The notes under the pieces: generated by a model
The model's database searches: none
Seen by the model: the letters and a program-made list of their open reading frames with translations, nothing else
Told to the model about the DNA's origin: nothing
Part shown: positions 15,924-24,807 of the stretch, piece after piece
Layout: every line of letters begins with the position of its first letter
Position numbering within the stretch: the stretch's first letter is position 1
Source of the DNA: Streptomyces sp. NBC_00459
GTDB lineage: Bacteria; Actinomycetota; Actinomycetes; Streptomycetales; Streptomycetaceae
Direction of reading: 5' to 3'
Assembly (NCBI RefSeq): GCF_036013955.1
Contig: NZ_CP107903.1
Span: 5,890,001-5,954,000 of the forward strand
DNA length: 64,000 bases
Made by a program: the position numbers and the translations under genes

Positions 15924-16793
15924 TCAAAGGGCCTCCAGCGCATCCCTGAGCCTCTTCAGCAGCGTGATGTTGGGGTCGGCGAACGACGGCGGCAGTGTCC
16001 CGGGGGGAGCCGGGGGAGCCGAGGACTCGGACGGTGGTGGAGGAGCGGGGGCCGGGGGTGGCATGGCCTCCGGGGCTATGACTCCCGCGGCTGCCAGGCG
16101 CCGTACGTCCACCAGGGTGTGGAAGGCCGGACGAGCCAGCGCCAGGGCGATGTCCGCCGCCGTACGGACTCCGTTCACCAGGGCCAGTACGGCGTGCTGG
16201 CGGGCGGTGACCGTCGGCGCGGCCGGGCTGCCCGAGAGGAGCAGTGGGGCGCTGTCGGGCGCCGGGTCGGGCCAGATGCGGTGCAGCAGGGCGCGTCGGC
16301 GCAGGGTCTCGTGCTCGACCGCCGCCACCGGCACCGGGCGCACCGGGCCGAGCCAGTGCGTGTCCCCGTACTTGAAGTGCCCCGGCGTGCCGCTGGGCGC
16401 GAGGGCGAAGTACGCGGCGTCGTACAGCGCCCCCAGGTGGCACACCTCCAGGGCGCCCACGCCGATCCGGCCGCTCTCGACCAGGAACCGCCCGACCCGG
16501 TGCAGCTCGCCGGCCGCGCCGACCGCGTCCCGCCAGCCGTCCGCGTCCAGCGTGCCGTGCGCGGTGAGCAGCACATCGAGGCCCGGTACGGCCGGGCTCT
16601 CCGCGTGCACCACCTGGCCGTCGGTGAGGTAGAGCGAGCCGCGTTCGCGGACCAGGACTCCGGTTGCCCGTTCGGTGGCGAGCCGGCCGAGCATCGGTGA
16701 GACCCCGCCCCACGCCCGCTGCCGGGCCGCCGCCTTGTCCCGCACCGGCAGGCGCGGCGGCGGGGTCGTCAGATTCGTGTGCAGAGTCGTCAT
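15924..16793 (-). CDS. DUF4388 (PATAN)-like protein of the roadblock operon
   Basis: 289 residues. About residues 35-110 contain GRLATERATGVLVRERGSLYL and TDGQVVHAESPAVPGLDVLL, the glycine-turn pattern of DUF4388/PATAN domains that occur with MglA-MglB-type signalling. A helical region follows (about 215-255, VTARQHAVLALVNGVRTAAD), resembling a winged helix, then a Pro-rich linker and a short C-terminal helix (LLKRLRDALEAL). Its ATG overlaps the stop of the upstream roadblock gene (ATGA), so the two are translated as a pair. It may connect roadblock proteins to a further partner; function is inferred only from domain and context. Confidence 0.7.
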   Translation of the reverse strand: MTTLHTNLTTPPPRLPVRDKAAARQRAWGGVSPMLGRLATERATGVLVRERGSLYLTDGQVVHAESPAVPGLDVLLTAHGTLDADGWRDAVGAAGELHRVGRFLVESGRIGVGALEVCHLGALYDAAYFALAPSGTPGHFKYGDTHWLGPVRPVPVAAVEHETLRRRALLHRIWPDPAPDSAPLLLSGSPAAPTVTARQHAVLALVNGVRTAADIALALARPAFHTLVDVRRLAAAGVIAPEAMPPPAPAPPPPSESSAPPAPPGTLPPSFADPNITLLKRLRDALEAL

Positions 16794-17221
16794 CCCAGCA
16801 CCAGCCGTCCCGCCATCTCGCCGAGCCGGATGCGGGCCAGCGCGAGATTGCCCTCCGCGCGGGCCAGCCACAGGTGCAGGAACACACTGCTGTCGAAGCT
16901 CGTCGTGACGAACCGCAGAACGTGGTAGCTGTCGCGGTTGCTGATGATCAGGTCCTCGACCGGAGGATCCTGCTCCCGCCGGCCGACGGTGAACTCGTCG
17001 GCGTCGGCACCGGTCTCGTACTCCTCCTCCGGGGCGAACGCCCGGTGCTCGACGGCCAGCCGGGCCAGCTCGGCCGCCTCGGCCGCCATCGTCTCGGGAT
17101 CACCGCCCGGGGACTCCCCGACGGTGCCCAGTGCCAGCCCGCTGGTCCAGTCGACCAGCGCGGCGCCCCGGGCACCGGGCAGCCGCATGGCTTCCAGTAA
17201 GCACTCGTCGATTCCGGGCAC
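16790..17221 (-). CDS. Roadblock/LC7 family protein, first gene of the operon
   Basis: 143 residues, a paralogue of the 14961-15335 protein with an acidic insertion (FAPEEEYETGADADEFTVG) between the first strand-helix unit and VEDLIISNRDSYHVLRFV. The end, VFLHLWLARAEGNLALARIRL, matches its paralogue. GTG at 17221 follows GGGAGGGG. Upstream lie four GTTCGG direct repeats. It is the promoter-proximal gene and is coupled by ATGA to the DUF4388-like gene. Confidence 0.82.
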   Translation of the reverse strand: MPGIDECLLEAMRLPGARGAALVDWTSGLALGTVGESPGGDPETMAAEAAELARLAVEHRAFAPEEEYETGADADEFTVGRREQDPPVEDLIISNRDSYHVLRFVTTSFDSSVFLHLWLARAEGNLALARIRLGEMAGRLVLG

Positions 17222-17265
17222 CCTTGGCCCCTCCCACCTGTCCCGCTCGCGTCTGTCCGGCTGGT

Positions 17266-17321
17266 GTTCGGTCGCTCCGCCTGACGTTCGGCCGATGGAT
17301 GTTCGGCCAACCGGCGTTCGG
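17266..17321. repeat. Four GTTCGG direct repeats upstream of the roadblock operon
   Basis: GTTCGG recurs at 17266, 17286, 17301 and 17316 (spacings 20, 15 and 15 bp), each preceded by TG or CG. They lie 45-100 bp upstream of the operon start in the 17222-17462 gap, where a promoter is expected, and could be an iterated regulator site. No gene is visible in the gap. Confidence 0.45.
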
Positions 17322-17462
17322 CTGAGTGACGCAGACGCTACGCAACGTGTGCGCGAGGAGTGAGAGATCTGGCATTTTCCAGTGGAACATGCGCCAGATG
17401 ACTAAGGTAGGTCGACTGACCCCGTTTTCAGGGCAGTTGACCTGCATGTCCCCGGGAGTCCG

Positions 17463-18878
17463 TCAAGGGCGCGCGGAGGGGGAGCCGGTGGGATGGAGGG
17501 TGGTGAGCGCGGACGCGTGCGCCCCGCCGGATTCGGCCACGATCTCCGCGACGCTCTGCGGCTCCCGCACGACCGCGAAGGCGACCCCTTCGCCCCCGCC
17601 CCCGTCCATGCCCTCGGCCGGGCGTCCGCCCGCGCTTCCGCCCGGCACGAAGCCGTAGATCCCGGGACGGGCAAGGGAGTTGTACGCGTAGTGGTGCGCG
17701 AAGTAGTACGCGCCCGTGTCCAGTGCCGCCGCGTAGTCGCCCTGTTCGAGCAGCGGCAGCGCACGCCCCTCGGCCAGCAGGTCGCCCGAGAAACAGGCGG
17801 GTCCTGCCACGTCCTGCACCACGTCCGCCCCGGACTTGGGGAGCCCCTTCCCGTCGTACGCGGCGATCCTGAGCGGCCATGACGCCGGTGCGTACACCGT
17901 CCGTGTCGCGACCTGGACGCCCGCGTGCGTGACCGCGACCGGTCGGCCGCCGGCGCTCTTCGCGTACTCGACGCGCGCCACCACCGTGCCGTGCTTGGCC
18001 AGCAGCGACCGTCCGAATTCGGTCACCAGCCCGTACCGCCCCCCGAACAGCCCCGGCACCGCGTCGCTCAGCAGCCGCGCGTACTGCGTGTACGTCGGAC
18101 TCGTCGCGTCCGACGCGAAGTTGACCGGCAGTCCGCCGCCGATGTCGATGGTGTCGATCTGCTGCCGCCCGACCCGCCGGTTGATCTCCTCGGCGAGCGT
18201 GTACGTCTCCGCCACGCCCCGCACCATCAGCGACAGCGGGATGCCCTGCGACCCGGTGTGCGCGTGCAGCCTGGTCAGCCACGGGCGCTCGGCGTACGCC
18301 CCCACGATCCACTCGCGCGCCCCTTCGTCCAGCAGTGCGACCCCGAACTTCGAGGTCGCGGTGGCGGTGGACGTGGCCCCGATCGACCCTCCGCCGATCT
18401 GCGGGTTCACCCTTAGTCCGATTGGGGACCGACTGGCCGCGGACCGCATCAGCGCGTCGATCCGGTCCAGTTCCTGCGGGTTGTCGGCGTTCACGGCGAT
18501 GCCCAGCGCCAGTGCCTCGCGCAGCTCGGTGGGCGTCTTGGCGGGCGAGTCCAGCACCGTCAGCCGCGGCGGCACCCCCGCGGCCCGCGCCAGCGCCAGC
18601 TCCCCCGGACTCGCCACCTCGGCCCCGATCCCCTCCGCGTGCAGGAGCCGCAGTACGGGCACCAGCGGGGTCGCCTTCACCGCGAAGGCGTGCAGGACGG
18701 GCGTGCCGGGCGCCACGACCGCGTCGAAGGCGGCGCGCAGCTCGGCGGCGGACTCCCGGATGCCGATGACGTCGAGCAGGCCGACGATGGGTGCGTCGGC
18801 GCGGAGCAGTCCCTGCTCCACGGCGGCGCGTACGGCCTCGTCCCGGCGGCCCGTGCGATCGGAACCGTTGTTCTCCAT
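17463..18878 (-). CDS. PLP-dependent decarboxylase, DapDC/ornithine decarboxylase fold III
   Basis: 471 residues related to diaminopimelate and other amino acid decarboxylases. The PLP lysine lies in HAFAVKATPLVPVL (about Lys 68). AHTGSQG, IDIGGGLPVNF (phosphate loop), TEFGRSLLAKHG, the catalytic Cys in CFSGDLLAEG and DTGAYYFAHHYAYNS are all in order. It does not read as a standard LysA: the Cys motif is CFSGD and a Gly-rich insertion lies near the C-terminus, so the substrate is uncertain. ATG is at 18878. It diverges from hutU, sharing 187 bp with a strong promoter and operator-like repeats, so a link with histidine or arginine metabolism is possible. Confidence 0.82.
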   Translation of the reverse strand: MENNGSDRTGRRDEAVRAAVEQGLLRADAPIVGLLDVIGIRESAAELRAAFDAVVAPGTPVLHAFAVKATPLVPVLRLLHAEGIGAEVASPGELALARAAGVPPRLTVLDSPAKTPTELREALALGIAVNADNPQELDRIDALMRSAASRSPIGLRVNPQIGGGSIGATSTATATSKFGVALLDEGAREWIVGAYAERPWLTRLHAHTGSQGIPLSLMVRGVAETYTLAEEINRRVGRQQIDTIDIGGGLPVNFASDATSPTYTQYARLLSDAVPGLFGGRYGLVTEFGRSLLAKHGTVVARVEYAKSAGGRPVAVTHAGVQVATRTVYAPASWPLRIAAYDGKGLPKSGADVVQDVAGPACFSGDLLAEGRALPLLEQGDYAAALDTGAYYFAHHYAYNSLARPGIYGFVPGGSAGGRPAEGMDGGGGEGVAFAVVREPQSVAEIVAESGGAHASALTTLHPTGSPSARP

Positions 18879-18985
18879 TACGTCCCCCGTGGTGTCGAGC
18901 TCAGTTGCCGCGTGTCGATGGCTGCCGCTGGGTGCCGCTGGGTCAAGCCAAACATCCGCGGCGCGCGCGTGCTGGCGCGAGAAGG

Positions 18986-19014
18986 TATTGACTAGTTCTA
19001 TTCATGAAGTCAGG
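18986..19014 (+). promoter_or_regulatory. Promoter of the hut operon
   Basis: TTGACT (18986-18991), a 17-bp spacer and CAGGAT (19009-19014) match the Streptomyces vegetative consensus well. The predicted transcript starts near 19021, about 45 nt before the hutU ATG. Confidence 0.7.
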
Positions 19015-19024
19015 ATATGAATAT
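18997..19024. promoter_or_regulatory. Nested inverted repeats over the hut -10 region (operator candidate)
   Basis: TATTCAT (18997-19003) and ATGAATA (19015-19021) are perfect 7-bp arms 11 bp apart, and GGATAT-GA-ATATCC (19011-19024) is a second perfect palindrome overlapping the -10. A repressor bound here would block RNA polymerase; histidine or urocanate is the expected inducer. No repressor gene is adjacent. Confidence 0.6.
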
Positions 19025-19065
19025 CCACTGCAATTGTCCGCTGTCAGTCCGCTGGGAGGCAGACC

Positions 19066-20730
19066 ATGTCAGGACCCCGCCCCGTACGAGCCCCGCGCGG
19101 TACGGAACTGAGTGCCCTGGGATGGCAGCAGGAGGCCGCCCTGCGGATGCTGCAGAACAACCTGGACCCCGAGGTCGCCGAACACCCCGACAAGCTCGTC
19201 GTCTACGGCGGCACCGGCAAGGCCGCCCGTGACTGGCGCTCCTTCGACGCCATGGTCCGCACCCTGCGGACCCTGAAGCAGGACGAGACGATGCTCGTCC
19301 AGTCGGGCCGCCCGGTCGGTGTCATGCAGACCCACGAGTGGGCCCCGCGTGTCCTGATCGCCAACTCCAACCTCGTCGGCGACTGGGCCAACTGGGAGGA
19401 GTTCCGCCGCCTGGAGGCCCTCGGCCTGACCATGTACGGGCAGATGACGGCCGGCTCGTGGATCTACATCGGCACCCAGGGCATCCTCCAGGGCACCTAC
19501 GAGACCTTCGCCGCCGTCGCCGCCAAGAAGTTCGATGGCACCCTCGCCGGGACGATCACCCTCACCGCCGGCCTCGGCGGGATGGGCGGCGCCCAGCCGC
19601 TCGCCGTGACGATGAACGACGGCGTCGCGATCTGTATCGACGTCGACCCGCGCGCCATCGAGCGCCGCATCGAGCACCGGTACCTCGACGTGAAGGCGGA
19701 CTCCCTGGAGCAGGCCCTCCAGCTCGCGGTGGAGGCGCGTGACGCCCGCCGCCCGCTCTCCATCGGCCTGCTGGGCAACGCGGCCGAGCTGCTCCCGCGC
19801 ATGCTCGCCGAGAGCGCCCCCATCGACATCGTCACCGACCAGACCTCGGCCCACGACCCGCTCTCCTACCTGCCGGTCGGCGTCGACTTCGACGACCTGG
19901 CGTCCTACGCGGCGAAGGACCCGGCCGGTTTCACGACCCGGGCGCGCGAGTCCATGGCCCGGCACGTGGAGGCGATGGTCGGCTTCATGGACGCCGGTGC
20001 CGAGGTCTTCGACTACGGCAACTCGATCCGCGGCGAAGCCCAACTGGCCGGATACGAGCGGGCGTTCGCCTTCCCCGGCTTCGTGCCCGCGTACATCCGC
20101 CCGCTCTTCTGCGAGGGCAAGGGCCCCTTCCGCTGGGCGGCGCTGTCGGGCGAGGCGTCCGACATCGCGAAGACCGACAAGGCGATGCTGGAGCTGTTCC
20201 CGGAGAACGAATCCCTGCACCGCTGGATCAAGATGGCGGGGGAGCGGGTCCACTTCCAGGGTCTGCCGGCCCGCATCTGCTGGCTCGGCTACGGCGAGCG
20301 GGACAAGGCCGGCGAGCGCTTCAACGACATGGTGGCGAGCGGTGAGCTGGCCGCGCCGCTGGTGATCGGGCGCGACCACCTGGACAGCGGGTCCGTCGCG
20401 TCTCCCTACCGGGAGACGGAGGCCATGCTCGACGGCTCCGACGCGATCGCCGACTGGCCGTTGCTGAACGCGATGGTGAACGTCGCCTCGGGCGCGTCCT
20501 GGGTGTCCATCCACCACGGGGGCGGGGTCGGGATGGGGCGGTCGATCCACGCGGGGCAGGTGTCGGTGGCCGACGGCACGAAGCTGGCGGGGGAGAAGAT
20601 CCGGCGGGTGCTGACCAATGACCCCGGGATGGGTGTGATCCGGCATGTGGATGCCGGGTACGACATCGCGGAGTCCGTTGCCGACGAGCGGGGTGTGCGG
20701 GTGCCGATGCGCGAGGGGGACGAGGCGTGA
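19066..20730 (+). CDS. hutU: Urocanate hydratase
   Basis: Second enzyme of histidine catabolism: adds water to urocanate, giving imidazolonepropionate, with tightly bound NAD+. 554 residues, full length. [11 protein letters not shown] at the N-terminus, [16 protein letters not shown] (NAD+ site), [13 protein letters not shown], the active-site [15 protein letters not shown] near 410 and [11 protein letters not shown] near 485 are all conserved. ATG at 19066 follows GGGAGGC. First gene of the hut operon; its stop overlaps the start of the M20 gene (GTGA). No hutH copy with an intact triad is in this cluster. Confidence 0.96.
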   Translation: MSGPRPVRAPRGTELSALGWQQEAALRMLQNNLDPEVAEHPDKLVVYGGTGKAARDWRSFDAMVRTLRTLKQDETMLVQSGRPVGVMQTHEWAPRVLIANSNLVGDWANWEEFRRLEALGLTMYGQMTAGSWIYIGTQGILQGTYETFAAVAAKKFDGTLAGTITLTAGLGGMGGAQPLAVTMNDGVAICIDVDPRAIERRIEHRYLDVKADSLEQALQLAVEARDARRPLSIGLLGNAAELLPRMLAESAPIDIVTDQTSAHDPLSYLPVGVDFDDLASYAAKDPAGFTTRARESMARHVEAMVGFMDAGAEVFDYGNSIRGEAQLAGYERAFAFPGFVPAYIRPLFCEGKGPFRWAALSGEASDIAKTDKAMLELFPENESLHRWIKMAGERVHFQGLPARICWLGYGERDKAGERFNDMVASGELAAPLVIGRDHLDSGSVASPYRETEAMLDGSDAIADWPLLNAMVNVASGASWVSIHHGGGVGMGRSIHAGQVSVADGTKLAGEKIRRVLTNDPGMGVIRHVDAGYDIAESVADERGVRVPMREGDEA

Positions 20731-22112
20731 GCCAGGTGGAGGGCGGGCGCGGCGACTCTTCGGTGGGGGCTGGGGATTCGTCACCGCCTGCCGGTTCGGC
20801 TGTGCCCACCCTCCCCCACTCTCAACTTCGTTCGAGCGGGGGGACCCCCATCGCCCCGCGAAACGACTGCCCACAGTCTGTCGGCGCCTCCTTCCAGGAG
20901 ATGTGGCGTGACCTCACCCCCATCGGGCGTCACCCCGACTCACGCGGCTATCGCCGTTACGCCTGGACGGGCGTCGATCTCGAATGCCGGGCCTGGTTCA
21001 AGGAGCAGGCCGAGAGCCGCGGGCTGGCGTACGAGATCGATCGGAACGGGAACCAGTGGGCCTGGCTCGGGGATCCCGGCGCCGGGGATGCAGTTGTCAC
21101 CGGGTCGCATCTTGACTCCGTGCCCGACGGCGGGGCTTTCGACGGGCCCCTCGGTGTCGTCTCCTCCTTCGCCGCACTCGATGAACTCCGGTGCAGGGGT
21201 GCGCAGTTCGGCAAGCCTGTGGCCATCGTCAACTTCGGGGACGAAGAAGGTGCCCGGTTCGGGCTCGCCTGTGTCGGGTCGCGGCTCACCGCCGGGGCCG
21301 TCGGTGTCGAGCAGGCCCGGCTGCTGACCGACGGGGACGGCATCACCCTGCCGCGCGCCATGGAGGCCGCCGGGTACGACCCGGACACCATCGGGCCGGA
21401 CCCCGAACGGCTCGCCCGTATCGGCGCGTTCGTCGAACTGCACGTCGAGCAGGGCCGGGCGCTCGACCTGAGCGGCGACCGCGTCGGCATCGCCAGTGCC
21501 ATCTGGCCGCACGGACGGTGGCGGTTCGACTTCCGCGGCGAGGCCAACCACGCCGGTACGACCAGGCTCGTGGACCGGCGTGACCCCATGCTGTCGTACG
21601 CCGAGACGGTCCTCGCCGCCCGGCGCGAGGCGCAGCTCGCCGGTGCCGTCGCCACCTTCGGGAAGATCAGCGTCGAGCCCAACGGGGTCAACGCCATCCC
21701 CTCTCTCGTACGCGGCTGGCTCGACTCCCGCGCCGCCGACCAGCACGCCCTCGACACCGTCGTCTCCGGCGTCGAGAAGGCGGCCCGCGAGTACGCCGAG
21801 GCCCACGGCGTCGATCTCGACGTCGTCCGGGAGTCGTTCACCCCCGTCGTCGAGTTCGACCACGCCCTGCGCGACGAACTCGCCCGACTGCTGGGCCAGG
21901 ACGGAAAGGGCACCGGACTCACCGTCCCCGTCCTCGGTACCGGTGCCGGACACGACGCCGGGATTCTGTCCGGGAGCATCCCGACCGCCATGCTGTTCGT
22001 GCGCAACCCCACGGGCGTCTCGCACTCCCCGGCGGAGTACGCCGCCGAGGACGACTGCGTGGCCGGGGTGACCGCACTCGCCGACGTACTGGAAGGGCTG
22101 GCCTGCACGTGA
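20727..22112 (+). CDS. M20-family amidohydrolase (allantoate amidohydrolase/carbamoylase type) in the hut operon
   Basis: 461 residues of the AllC/hydantoinase-carbamoylase family. Di-metal site motifs are complete: [52 protein letters not shown] and [10 protein letters not shown]. Because it is translationally coupled to hutU and hutF, and no HutG is present, it may hydrolyse N-formyl-L-glutamate to formate and glutamate (inference). GTG at 20727 overlaps the hutU stop. Family similarity begins only near residue 55 ([20 protein letters not shown]); the first 55 residues are low-complexity and include an in-frame repeat element (20811-20850). ATG at 20901 is an alternative start but its SD is too close. 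Confidence 0.85.
   Translation: MSQVEGGRGDSSVGAGDSSPPAGSAVPTLPHSQLRSSGGTPIAPRNDCPQSVGASFQEMWRDLTPIGRHPDSRGYRRYAWTGVDLECRAWFKEQAESRGLAYEIDRNGNQWAWLGDPGAGDAVVTGSHLDSVPDGGAFDGPLGVVSSFAALDELRCRGAQFGKPVAIVNFGDEEGARFGLACVGSRLTAGAVGVEQARLLTDGDGITLPRAMEAAGYDPDTIGPDPERLARIGAFVELHVEQGRALDLSGDRVGIASAIWPHGRWRFDFRGEANHAGTTRLVDRRDPMLSYAETVLAARREAQLAGAVATFGKISVEPNGVNAIPSLVRGWLDSRAADQHALDTVVSGVEKAAREYAEAHGVDLDVVRESFTPVVEFDHALRDELARLLGQDGKGTGLTVPVLGTGAGHDAGILSGSIPTAMLFVRNPTGVSHSPAEYAAEDDCVAGVTALADVLEGLACT
20811..20850. repeat. Streptomyces-type palindromic repeat inside the M20 reading frame
   Basis: CTCCCCCACTCTC at 20811-20823 and CGAGCGGGGGGACC at 20833-20846 bracket a central stem CTC-AAC-TTC-GTT-CGAG. 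I recall near-identical elements, with GGC/GCT instead of AAC/GTT in the stem, scattered between genes of many Streptomyces. The paired change keeps the stem. Here it lies in frame at the start of a gene. Confidence 0.6.
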
Positions 22113-23470
22113 CGCACCCCCCATCACGGACGTACTGGCTGGAGCACGCCTGGCTCGACACCAACGTCGAGCCGGGTGTCGCCCTGGATGTGCGGGACGG
22201 TCGGATCGCCGCCGTCCGGACGGGGATCGACGCCCCGCCGCCCGGCGCCGAGATCCTGCGCGGGCTCACCCTTCCCGGGCTCGCCAACGCCCACAGCCAC
22301 GCCTTTCACCGCGCCCTGCGCGGCACCGTCCAGGTCGGCTCCGGCACCTTCTGGACCTGGCGCGAGATCATGTACTCCTTCGCCGACAAGCTCACCCCCG
22401 ACAGCTACCACGCCCTCGCCCGTGCCGTGTACGCCGAGATGGCCCTCGCCGGCATCACCGCCGTGGGCGAGTTCCACTACGTCCACCACGCCCCGGGCGG
22501 CACCCCGTACGCCGACCCGAACGCGATGGGCGAGGCCCTCGTCGAGGCCGCCGCCGACGCCGGTATCCGCATCACCCTCCTCGACACCGCCTACCTCGCC
22601 GCAGGCATCCTGAACAAGCACAGCGGCCAGGCCCCGAACCGCCACCAGCTCCGCTTCTCCGACGGCACGGCCGACGCCTGGGCGGAACGCTGTTCAGTTC
22701 TCAAGGAACGGGATCACGCGCGGATCGGTGCCGCCATCCACTCCGTAAGGGCCGTGCCCGCCGGCCAGTTGGCGACCGTGGCACGCTGGGCGGAGGAACG
22801 GCGTGCCCCGCTCCACGTCCATCTGTCCGAGCAGACGGCGGAGAACGACGCCTGCCAGGCCGCACACGGCTGCACCCCCGCTCAACTCCTCGCCGACCAC
22901 GGCGTCCTCGGCCCCCGCACCACCGGCGTCCACAACACCCACCTCACCGACGACGACATCGCGCTCCTCGGCGGCAGCGGCACCGGCACCTGTATGTGCC
23001 CCACCACCGAACGCGACCTCGCCGACGGCATCGGCCCCGCCGTCGCCCTCCAGCGCGCGGGCTCACCCCTCTGTCTCGGCTCCGACAGCCACGCCGTCAT
23101 CGACCTGCTCGAAGAGGCGCGAGCCATGGAGCTGAACGAGCGCCTGCGCACCCGCACCCGGGGTCACTGGACAGCGGCGGCACTGCTCCGGGCAGCCTCC
23201 GCCGACGGGCACGCGGCCCTCGGCTGGGCCGACGCGGGCACTCTTGAGGCGGGTGCGCTCGCCGACTTCACGACGATCGCCCTCGACTCGGTCAGAACTG
23301 CGGGGCCGGTGCCTCGCCTGGGAGCGGAGACCGCGGTATTCGCAGCGTCGGCAGCGGATGTGCGCCATACGGTCGTGGCTGGCCGGCACGTCGTTCGCGA
23401 CGGGGCGCACACCCTCGTACCAGAGGTGCCGCAGGCGCTGGCGGTCGCTGTCGAAGCCCTGCGCGGCTGA
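22109..23470 (+). CDS. hutF: Formimidoylglutamate deiminase
   Basis: Amidohydrolase-superfamily enzyme of 453 residues that converts N-formimino-L-glutamate to N-formyl-L-glutamate and ammonia, the route used instead of direct formiminoglutamase. Metal and active-site motifs: [13 protein letters not shown] (HxH near 66), [33 protein letters not shown] and [15 protein letters not shown] with NERLRTR. GTG at 22109 overlaps the preceding stop (GTGA). Its product is the expected substrate of the M20 hydrolase encoded before it. Confidence 0.93.
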   Translation: MTHPPSRTYWLEHAWLDTNVEPGVALDVRDGRIAAVRTGIDAPPPGAEILRGLTLPGLANAHSHAFHRALRGTVQVGSGTFWTWREIMYSFADKLTPDSYHALARAVYAEMALAGITAVGEFHYVHHAPGGTPYADPNAMGEALVEAAADAGIRITLLDTAYLAAGILNKHSGQAPNRHQLRFSDGTADAWAERCSVLKERDHARIGAAIHSVRAVPAGQLATVARWAEERRAPLHVHLSEQTAENDACQAAHGCTPAQLLADHGVLGPRTTGVHNTHLTDDDIALLGGSGTGTCMCPTTERDLADGIGPAVALQRAGSPLCLGSDSHAVIDLLEEARAMELNERLRTRTRGHWTAAALLRAASADGHAALGWADAGTLEAGALADFTTIALDSVRTAGPVPRLGAETAVFAASAADVRHTVVAGRHVVRDGAHTLVPEVPQALAVAVEALRG

Positions 23471-23529
23471 CCCCGGTACGCGCCCCCGTACGTCCCCCCG
23501 CCCGCAGGCCCGCCATCCACGAGGACGCG

Positions 23530-24807
23530 ATGAACAGCACCAGCACGCCGAGCAGTCCGGGCAGCCCGAACCGGACGAACAGTGCCACCGGCAGCACGAC
23601 CGACACCACCACCGGCACGACGACTGTCATCACGAACATCGGCAGCCTGGTCACCAACGACCCCTCTCTCGGCGACGGTTCTCCCCTTGGACTGATCCTG
23701 GACGCGGCCGTCGTCATAGAGGGCGACCGCGTCGTCTGGACCGGTGAATCCAGCAAAGCACCAGCCACTGACAATCGGGTCGACGCAGGTGGCAGGGCCG
23801 TCCTCCCGGGCTTCGTGGACTCCCACTCCCACCTCGTCTTCGCGGGCGACCGGACCCAGGAGTTCAACGCCCGTATGTCGGGGCGCGGCTATACGGCAGG
23901 GGGTATCCGTACGACCGTCGCCGCCACCCGCGCCGCCACGGACGCGGAACTGGAGGCCAACCTCACCCGCTACCTCCGCGAGGCCCTCCACCAGGGCACG
24001 ACGACCTTCGAGACCAAGTCGGGGTACGGCCTGACCGTCGAGGACGAGGCCCGCGCCCTGCGCATCGCCGCCGCCCACACCGACGAGGTCACCTACCTCG
24101 GCGCCCACATCGTGTCCCCGGACTACGCCGACGACCCGGCCGCCTATGTCGCCCTGGTCACCGGCGAGATGCTCGACGCCTGTGCCCCGTACGCCCGTTG
24201 GGTCGACGTCTTCTGCGAGAAGGGCGCCTTCGACGGCGACCAGGCGCGCGCGATCCTCACGGCGGGCAAGGCGAAGGGACTGCACCCGCGCGTCCACGCC
24301 AACCAGCTCTCGTACGGCCCCGGCGTGCAGCTGGCCGTCGAGCTCGACGCCGCCAGCGCCGACCACTGCACCCACCTCACCGACGCCGACGTGGACGCCC
24401 TGGCGAACGGCGACACGGTCGCGACCCTGCTGCCGGGCGCCGAGTTCTCCACTCGCGCCCAGTGGCCGGACGCCCGCCGTCTCCTCGACGCGGGCGTCAC
24501 GGTCGCGCTCTCCACGGACTGCAACCCGGGCTCGTCCTTCACCTCCTCCGTGCCCTTCTGTGTCGCGCTGGCCGTACGGGACATGGGCATGACCCCGGAC
24601 GAGGCGGTCTGGTCGGCCACGGCGGGGGGCGCGCGGGCCCTCCGCCGCACCGACGTCGGCCGCCTCACGCCCGGGGCGTACGCCGATCTGGTGCTCCTGG
24701 ACGCCCCGAGCCACGTACACCTGGCCTACCGGCCGGGGGTTCCGCTGGTCGGCGGGGTGTGGCGGCGGGGCGTCCAGGTGGTGGGAACCGCTGGTCAGAG
24801 GCCGTAG
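23530..24807 (+). CDS. hutI: Imidazolonepropionase
   Basis: Third enzyme of histidine catabolism, opening the imidazolone ring to formiminoglutamate. 425 residues. Metal-binding [11 protein letters not shown] (near 97), [37 protein letters not shown] and [13 protein letters not shown] are typical. The first 35 residues (Ser/Thr/Asn-rich, [14 protein letters not shown]) are an unusual low-complexity extension. ATG at 23530 follows GAGGAC. The 59-bp gap after hutF leaves it in the same operon. Its 3' end overlaps the convergent metalloprotease gene by 13 bases. Confidence 0.95.
   Translation: MNSTSTPSSPGSPNRTNSATGSTTDTTTGTTTVITNIGSLVTNDPSLGDGSPLGLILDAAVVIEGDRVVWTGESSKAPATDNRVDAGGRAVLPGFVDSHSHLVFAGDRTQEFNARMSGRGYTAGGIRTTVAATRAATDAELEANLTRYLREALHQGTTTFETKSGYGLTVEDEARALRIAAAHTDEVTYLGAHIVSPDYADDPAAYVALVTGEMLDACAPYARWVDVFCEKGAFDGDQARAILTAGKAKGLHPRVHANQLSYGPGVQLAVELDAASADHCTHLTDADVDALANGDTVATLLPGAEFSTRAQWPDARRLLDAGVTVALSTDCNPGSSFTSSVPFCVALAVRDMGMTPDEAVWSATAGGARALRRTDVGRLTPGAYADLVLLDAPSHVHLAYRPGVPLVGGVWRRGVQVVGTAGQRP

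Noticed and set aside
17100-17447. 115-codon frame across the roadblock operon leader (with PNIHRPNVRRS-like repeats)
   Set aside because: It overlaps the better-supported roadblock gene in another frame; the repeats are explained by the GTTCGG DNA repeats.
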